Shown: piece by piece, positions 56,964 through 64,000 of the stretch
How the letters are laid out: each line of letters begins with the position of its first letter
Position numbering within the stretch: position 1 is the stretch's first letter
Assembly (NCBI GenBank): GCA_021495925.1
Contig: JAKEKT010000068.1
Span: 140,070-204,069 of the forward strand
Reading direction: 5' to 3'
Source: Diplodia intermedia
Taxonomy: Eukaryota > Ascomycota > Dothideomycetes > Botryosphaeriales > Botryosphaeriaceae
Length of the DNA stretch: 64,000 nt
Position numbers and translations under genes: made by a program
The notes under the pieces: generated by a model
What the model saw: only the letters and a program-made list of their open reading frames with translations
Database searches by the model: none
Told to the model about the DNA's origin: nothing

Positions 56964-59900
56964 CTACGATGCGGAAGCAGCTGCGTGATTCCACTCATGC
57001 ACGCTTCCTCGTAGTTCGTGAGTTCTCGGGAGGTTACCATTGCGGGTCGTCATAGGTGGCTTGTCGACGGGCTTGCCCCATGCGCCACCTCCAGGGCTGT
57101 ATCGCAAATGTTCGTCAGTCTTCCACCCAAAAAACCGGCGCAGCCGAGGAACGGGAAAGGAAACGGGGTAGAGGCACTCACGTATGGATGATAATCCGCT
57201 CGCCCGGCTGGACATCCAACTCCATCTTGCCGCCAATATTCACCACCCTCTCCCTCGCCACGCCATCCACGCCCTTCTCCCTCCTCACATACAGATTCAA
57301 CCCCGCCTCCCCAGCCCCACCCCCCTCCATCCCATACGGCCTAAACACCCTCCTCTCACTCACCATACTCGCGCTCACCGCCACCCTAAACTCCATCTCC
57401 CGCACAACCCCATCGCCGCCATCCCACTCCCCCCTCCCCCCGGACCCCGCCCTCAACGCAAACCTCCTCAGCACAACCGGATACCTCAACTCCAACACCT
57501 CGGGGTCCGTAATCCGCGTATTCGTCATATGCACATGCACGCCGCTCTCGCCCTTCCACCCGGGGCCAGCACCACTCCCCCCGCAAATCGTCTCACCTAC
57601 ACCAAACCCCGGCCGCACCTCCCCCGTGCGCGCGTCCGTCCCCCCCATCCCGAACGATAGGATGTTGCAGCACCCCTGGCTCGCCGCGCAGGCCCCAAAC
57701 GCGCCGAGCACGACGTCGGTGATGCGCTGCGACGTGATGGGGTTGCCGGCGCACACGGCGGCGTCCGGGCTCGGGTTGAGCAGGGTCGCCGGCGGGATGC
57801 GCACGGTGATGGGCGCCAGCACGCCTTGGTTGAGCGGGATGGCGACGCCGAGGAGGCAGCGCAGGGCGTAGATGATGGCGGAGTGCGCGATGGCGGGCGG
57901 CGCGTTCAGGCACGAGAAGGTCTCGCGGCCGGTGCCGGCGAAGTCGAAAACGGCGGCGCCGGTGGCGGGGGCGATGGTGATGGCGAGGCTGATGGGCGTG
58001 CCGTCGTCCATGTGGTCGGTGAAGGTGAGGGGCTCGGGGTGTGTGGCGGCGACGCGGCGGAGGTAGGACCGCACGGCGGTTTCGGAGGTCGTGGCGATGC
58101 CGCGCATGTATTTGTGGATGGTGGGCAGCGTGTACTCGGCGACGAGGGCGGCGATGAGGGTGGCGCCTTTCTGGTTCGCTGCGATGGCGGCTTTGAGGTC
58201 CGACACGTTGTCGGCGTAGGTGCGCGTGCCGCTGCAGCCGGGGTAGCGGCCCGGCTCGTCGACGAGGAACTGCCGCACGCGCTCCTCGGCGAAGGCGTTG
58301 TCGCTGACGATCTTGAAGCCCGTCGTCTGCGCGCCTTCTTCGTACAGCAGCTTGCTGTCGCTGGGCATCGAGCCCGGGTGCGTGCCGCCGATCTCGGCGT
58401 GGTGCCCGCGCGAGGCCACGTAGAAGATGATGGCGTGCCCGCCCGCGTCCCAGATGGGCGTGATGATGGTGATGTCCGGGAGGTGCGTGCCGCCCGCGAT
58501 CGGGTGGTTGCTGCAGATGACGTCGCCGGGCTTGAGCGAGGGGCCCAGCTGCTCGTGTTGGTAGCGCACCGCGTATTCCATCGAGCCCAGATGCACCGGC
58601 ACGTGTGGCGCGTTGGCGACGAGCTTGCCTTCTGGCGAGAAGAGAGCGCACGAGAAGTCGAGCCGCTCCTTGATGTTGGTTGAGACGGACGTCTTTTGGA
58701 AAGTCCGCCCCATTTGCTCCGCAATCGACATGAATCGGTGCCCGAAGATGGATAGCCTGACAGGGTCGATGGTATCGGCAGCCTCGCTTTCCTTGCTTCT
58801 GGCCGAGGGAACGTGGAGGATCACGTGCTTGGAGAGGATTGTTGCTGTGGCTGACGGCTCGACGACAATGGTCTGTGTGGCGTCGATGATCATTGCCGGT
58901 CCGGAAATCTGACTGCCAGCGCTGAGGTTGCCCAGGAAGAATACCGGTGTCTTGCTGTGACCACCGTTGGTGAAATACACGATACATTCGTCATCCTGTT
59001 TGTCTTTGCCAACCGCAGTTGTCGTTGTGGCTTTGAGCTCTGCCTGTGGCGCTTCTGCTGGAATGGATAGAGATTTTCCGATGCCCCTGACGCGTATGTC
59101 CTCGCAAAGGATGGGCCGGCCAGGTATGTCGAAACTGAACTCTCGCCTATGTTGCGTCCGGAATTCCGCCGAGAAATCATTCGAGGCGGGCTCGAGAATC
59201 ATGAGAAGATTGTCGGTTCCTTTGTACCTCAGATTGAGATAAACCTCATAGCTGATTCTGTCTGGGGGGATTCCGTCTCCGATCAGCTCCGATGTCACTT
59301 TCTGTTCCGGATGTTAGCTGGCCAGCTGGAGCATTCATGAGCTGCGGATACTGTACCTTCTTCAAGGCGGCAATGCGCTCCTTGATGGTCTCCATGGCAG
59401 CCTCGTCGAACACGCCCGAACATGGTTCTTGTGATTCGTGCACTATATCCGCCAATGCCATACCATAAGCCGAAAGAATTGAGGAGTAGCGATGAATTAT
59501 CACAGTCTGGATGTTCAACGACGAAGCAATCGCACAAGCGTGTTGCCCACCGGCGCCACCAAAGCAAGCCAGATTGTGGGCCGATGTGTCAAATCCGCGG
59601 GCTTCCGACAGTGCTCGGATAGGCTTCGCCATGCATTCGTTCGCCACTTCGATGAAGCCAAGCGCGATATCTTCCGCAGACTTGTTCTGTCCTGTTTCCT
59701 CGTTGATCTGCTGCGCCAGCTCGGTGAACTTCTTTCGTGTGATTTCTACATCCAGAGATTCGTTTTCATTAGGTCCAAAGATCTTGGGGAAGTATTCCGG
59801 GAGCAGGCGGCCTAGGTAGAGATTGGCGTCGGTGACGGTAAGCGGTCCTCCTTTCCTATAGCAAGCGGGCCCAGGATGTGCGCCAGCGCTGTCGGGTCCA

Positions 59901-61201
59901 ACAACGAACAGGCCGTGTCGCCAGAAAAGAATCGAGCCACCGCCAGCAGCAACAGTATTAATGTCCAGCTGTGGGGCCATTACGGTCACGCCTGCGGTTG
60001 TATTCTCGAATACATGCTCAAGGTTGCCGTCATATCGAGAGACGTCCGTCGAAGTGCCGCCCATATCGAAGCCAATCACTGGCGTGGGATCTTCCGGGTC
60101 GAACGATGTGCGTGCATGGCCAACAACCCCGCCGGCGGGCCCGGACAGGATAGCTCGGAGACCAGAGAACTTGTCGTAGCTGACCAGACCACCGTCACTC
60201 TGCATGAATTCGCAGCGCGAGTTCTGAGACTGCAGGCCGTCGGAGAAGCCTTCCCGGAAGCCTTCCACATAGCGCTTGATTACTGGAGTGAGGTATGCGT
60301 CGGCAGTGCAAGATATTCCGCGAGAGGTCATCTTGGAAAGTCAGTCGATGGAGCGGTTCGGTGAAGATGAGGAGCTGACCTTGATCATTGGCAGCAACTG
60401 GCTTGAAAGTGAAACCTGCGGGAAGCCGATCTCTCTTGCGATTCTCTGAATGGCAAGCTCATGGTCCTGAAAGGTGTACGAGTGCACGAGGCAAACGGCG
60501 ATAGAACGGTACCCTTGATCGTAGAGCCGCTGCAGATCCTGCCTGACCTGATCTTCGTCAATTTTCTTCAGGATTCTGATGACCTCTCCACTCAACCCCT
60601 TCACCAGGTGAGGGTCCGTCTCTAATGCCGCAGCTATCTTTTCCTCGTCTCGGAACGGATTCTGCTGGTAGTCTTCGACTGTGACACGCTCGTCTATCTC
60701 GATGACGCCTTGGTAGAGCACGTCGGGCCGCACGATATTGAGGGCAAACAGGTCAGGTCGGGACTGGTTGCCTATGCGCAAGGAATCGGCGAATCCCTTC
60801 GTAATAACGAGCGCTACTCGCTCGCCTTTCCTTTCCAGCAGGGCGTTCGTAGCAACGGTGGTTCCCATGCGCACGGAGAACTCTGAGAAGCCTGAGACGT
60901 CCAACTTCTGGTCTCTTGGATAAGGCTTTCCCGTACCCTGCTCCAGGATACGTCGAATACCCTCGATAGGCGCATCCTCGTAGTTTTGAGGGTCTTGGGA
61001 CAAGAGCTTGACGACAATGTCATCTTCCCGGCCGTCGATAATCCCCAAGCAGTCGGTGAAGGTGCCACCTCTGTCTATCGAAAATCAATGCAAAGCCAAT
61101 ACGACAGAGCTAGTCGTGTACCACAGCAGGAAAAGCAACTCACCGATGGCAATCTTAATCTTCAATCCATCTACCTCAAGATCAAGTTTGTGCGGAGCCA
61201 T
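56964..61201 (-). CDS. 5-oxoprolinase (ATP-hydrolysing)
   Basis: Exons 61201-61144, 61074-60380, 60331-59357, 59301-57182 and 57096-56964 give 1326 residues, the usual length for this family. Introns are 69, 48, 55 and 85 bases. The enzyme opens 5-oxo-L-proline to L-glutamate with ATP (gamma-glutamyl/glutathione cycle, cytosol). Domains in order: hydantoinase/oxoprolinase N-terminal region (IAIDRGGTFTD, then MGTTVATNALLERKGERVAL), HyuA region (GFDMGGTSTDVSRYDG, CFGGAGGQHACAIA), and HyuB region (IAEQMGRTFQKTSVSTNIKE, DVICSNHPIAGGTHLPD). The C-terminus reads HTPGGGAWGK across the last intron, the usual Gly-rich end. Its GC-rich 3' half creates long false frames on other strands. It lies head to head with an MFS transporter. 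Confidence 0.93.
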
Positions 61202-61917
61202 ATTCAACACAGTTGTAGATAGACGCCAAGAGAGATTATGACCTATTCACCCGGCGGCAGCTTGAGGAGTCCGACGGTATATAAAGGTGATGTAATGCCG
61301 GCAGAGGCCTGAAAGGGGCCGTCGACGCGGGAGTTCCGGCCGCATCTGCGGGTCGGCGGGACCGGCAGCGGAGGCGTGCTGCACTGGGGCGGCACACTGG
61401 CTGGACTGGCTGTTGATAGGCAGACGAAGAGGGGGCTGATGCTGGTGTTGCAAAGCGCAGTGACGATGGCGAGCGGCGATTGCGGGGCGCGCCGATCCAA
61501 AAGTGGTGGTCGCACCCTCGGCTGAAAACGAGCCACTCCCAGCTATCTGTTGTCTCACCCCTAGCCGATAACGTCTCTAGTGGCGATCAGCAGTCGGCAG
61601 CATTCTCCAAGAAGCCGATCGGGCTGGACTGGGGGGCCCCCCGGAAACGGAAACGCGCGACGCACTCCCGCATCGTCGCGACGACCTTCCACCAACTCTG
61701 TGCCACGGATAACGGCACTTCTCTCTGCATCCCCGCATCTGCGAACATGGCGCTGATCGTCCATCTTATCTGTTGATAGGGCGACATCGATAACAGCTCC
61801 TCTTCAATACCACCGACCGTTCCATCGAAAATTCCACCGTCCTCTTGTCCAGTCTGCTACATACTTCTCGTGCTTTGTTGCCCCGCCTCGACCCTCCAGC
61901 AGGGCACCCAAGCGAAC
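61202..61917. promoter_or_regulatory. Divergent promoter region, oxoprolinase / MFS transporter
   Basis: This 716-base region separates the start codons of the oxoprolinase (minus) and the transporter (plus). No coding sequence is supported. Shared regulation is possible; no defined site was identified. Confidence 0.45.
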
Positions 61918-63573
61918 ATGACCACAGAAAATGAGGAGCTCAAGAACTCGGCACGTGGTGACGCGGAAGAGATCAGCGGTGCAGTGAGAGACGTCGATGT
62001 CGCTGCGCGCTTTCTCGAAACCCTTGACGATGAAGTCAAAGGTCCAATCACCCCAGAGGAAGCCCGCAGGGTCCTCTGGAAGATCGATCTTTCTGTCCTT
62101 CCGTTGATATGGATCTCCACTATTCTTGCCGCCGTCGACAAAGTAGTCATCTCGAACGCCGCCATCTACGGTATGAAGACTGATACACACCTTGTCGGAG
62201 ATCAGTACGCTTGGGTCGGAAGGTAAATCAAAACCATTTGATACACCATCACGTCTCGCTAATGGCTCCAGTATCTTCTATTTTGGATTTCTTATCTTCG
62301 AGTATCCGACTTCTTTCCTCATCCAGCGCCTTCCCGTGGCCAAATTCTTTTCGGTTACTGTCTTGGTTTGGGCGATTATGATGTGCTGCACGGCCGCAAC
62401 GCACAACTTTGCCGGCCTTGCAGCTGTTCGTTTTATCATGGGAATGGCCGAGGCGTGTTTGTTCCCGGTCTGCAATATTGTGACCGTGATGTGGTGGAAG
62501 AACCAAGAGCAACCTGTCCGTGTTGCCTGGTAAGACTTCACCCCAATGAAAGGGGATAACCACATGCTGATACGGCAAATCCAGTTGGATGTCTCAGTTC
62601 TCTTCCATATTTACTGGGATTGTCAGCTACGGAATTGGCAACGCCAACACACCTCTTGCAAGCTGGAGACTCCTCTTTCTAGTCCTCGGCTGCTTTTCTC
62701 TTCTCTGGGCTGTTGTTGTCTTTCTGTTTCTCCCGGACTCGCCTGCGCAATGCCGCTACATGACCGACCGCGAAAAGTTCATTTGTCTGCAACGCATCAA
62801 GGACAACAACACGGGAGTGGAAAACAAAGACATCAAATGGTACCAGATCCGGGAGTGCTTGTGCGATCCGAAGACATGGCTGCTCTTCGTCTTCGCCATT
62901 GCCCAAAACATCCCCAACGGCGGCGTATGTGCTCCAGTCTCCCCCGTCCCAGCATTCCACTGACTTGCCGCAGCTGGTAACCTTCGCCTCCATCATCGTC
63001 TCCGGTCTCGGCTACTCCACGCTTGTCACGACTCTGCTCGGCATTCCAACCGGCATCATTGCCACGCTGTGGGCGTGGATCATGGCGTACCCTGCAGGCC
63101 GCTTCAAGAACTCCCGCTGCATCATCGCGGCCTCGTGCAACCTCGTCACCATGGTGTGCGCGATACTCATGTGGAAGCTTCCGCGTTCCAACAAGTCCGG
63201 TCTGCTCGCAGCCTACTACGTTTTCTACACGTACTGGGGTCCTTACGTGATTGGGTCGTCCTTGCCCATGGTGAATATCTCCGGGCATTCCAAGAAGGTG
63301 ACGATGAACGCCATCTACTTCATCGCTTATTGCACCGGAAACATCATCGGGCCACAGGTCTTTCGCGCGAACGATGCACCGGATTACACGCACGGATACG
63401 TCGGGCTGTTGGCGTGCTTGGTGGTGGCCATGGTCGCGATTCTGGCTTACGGCGCAATGTGTGCTTTTGAGAACAAGAGAAAAGATAGTACCGTGGGGAA
63501 GGTAGATGGGTCTGTGGACGCGTTCTCGGACCGTACGGATAAGGAAAAGGGAGAATTTCGATATACTTATTAA
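61918..63573 (+). CDS. MFS transporter of the Dal5/Tna1 (anion:cation symporter) type
   Basis: Exons 61918-62222, 62272-62529, 62585-62924 and 62974-63573 give 500 residues, with introns of 49, 55 and 49 bases. Twelve transmembrane segments are expected. Family signs include an acidic N-terminal tail, KIDLSVLPLIWISTILAAVD at the first helix, FYFGFLIFEYPTSFLIQRLP, and RFIMGMAEACLFPVCNIVTV with MWWKNQEQPVRV, typical of fungal allantoate, nicotinate and carboxylate permeases. The ATG 61918 is chosen because it directly opens the polar tail. The transporter faces the oxoprolinase gene, so uptake of 5-oxoproline or a related small amide or acid is a reasonable guess, not shown by sequence. Confidence 0.9.
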
Positions 63574-64000
63574 GTGCTGGAGCTGCGCGCAACACTGAGA
63601 AATGAATACACGGGTTTGAGGCGTTATATATCAACATACTTCTTACACATTGAACCGACTACCACAATCTTGATCTGAAATTTCACGTTGGCGTTATCTT
63701 TTTATGTACACCCACTTCAACCCCCCCAGACAATAGATAAGGACCTGCATGTTGTTATGGTTATGGTTGCAGTGGTAGTGTTCCTGTGGGCTTAGGACGG
63801 TGTTGCAGCGGGTGGGAGGGCGGTGGAGGGCAGGGTGGCCAACAAACAAAGACAAACAAAGATGGGGTTCGATCTTTAGTTAATTGGTAGGCGGGGGGGA
63901 ATGGCAGTTGGGACCAACTACGGGAAGCGGGCGGGTCAGAGGCATATTGACGAGGTGGCACAAGTTGGCGTGGGGGTTCACCAGTTCATCATGATGCCAA
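63574..64000. other. 3' flank at right edge, nothing seen
   Basis: About 430 bases after the transporter stop. No gene, repeat or RNA recognised. Confidence 0.4.

Noticed and set aside
57593..58987. Long minus-strand frame of 464 codons and plus-strand frames of 285 codons
   Set aside because: Out-of-frame shadows of the 5-oxoprolinase exon 4, which has clear family motifs in its own frame.
1..64000. CRISPR arrays, operons, Shine-Dalgarno sites, rRNA genes
   Set aside because: None seen; the genome is eukaryotic (spliced genes) and such bacterial features are not expected.

Overview
The window reads as nuclear DNA of a filamentous ascomycete (Pezizomycotina). Protein genes carry short spliceosomal introns (44-97 bases, mostly GT-AG with CTGAC/CTAAC-like branch sites). 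Several gene families are typical of moulds (HET domain, Helo-like domain, NB-ARC/TPR NLR, Ecm33-like wall protein). An 18.6 kb block has the C-to-T decay expected from repeat-induced point mutation (RIP).

Layout. 1-9738: four HET-domain genes, one on the minus strand running off the left edge and three on the plus strand. They form two subfamilies, and the two longer genes share an upstream block. 10201-16.7 kb: an unknown membrane protein, an Ecm33-like GPI-anchored protein and a CAX-family cation exchanger whose 5' end is unresolved. 16938-36396: a membrane-protein gene split by an AT-rich island. The island is a nest of three dead retrotransposons: a Ty1/copia-like element on the plus strand, holding a Tad-like LINE on the minus strand, which in turn holds a Ty3/gypsy-like element on the minus strand with intact 223-base LTRs and a 5-base target duplication. 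38341-41876: a MYND zinc-finger protein, a decayed gene relic and a Cys-rich surface protein. 43433-47440: a divergent pair encoding a Helo-like protein and an NB-ARC/TPR NLR. 48149-52803: an unknown protein, a secreted zincin-like protein with a broken HExxH motif and an aquaporin. About 4 kb then holds no confident gene. 56964-63573: 5-oxoprolinase (minus) and an MFS transporter (plus), divergently arranged.

The most interesting system is the divergent pair at 43.4-47.4 kb. The NLR begins with a motif of about 20 residues (SQTFGNVTARDGNLIVQG) that recurs in degenerate form at least twice, possibly three times, in the C-terminal part of the neighbouring Helo-like protein. This is the organisation of the known NWD2/HET-S amyloid signalling pair: an NLR with one N-terminal motif next to a cell-death effector with C-terminal repeats. 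With four HET genes about 35 kb away, the window looks like a nonself-recognition and cell-death neighbourhood. Intron positions and spliced frames were worked out by eye. Each splice set reported with exact exons closes in frame, but no alignment, HMM or RNA evidence could be run.
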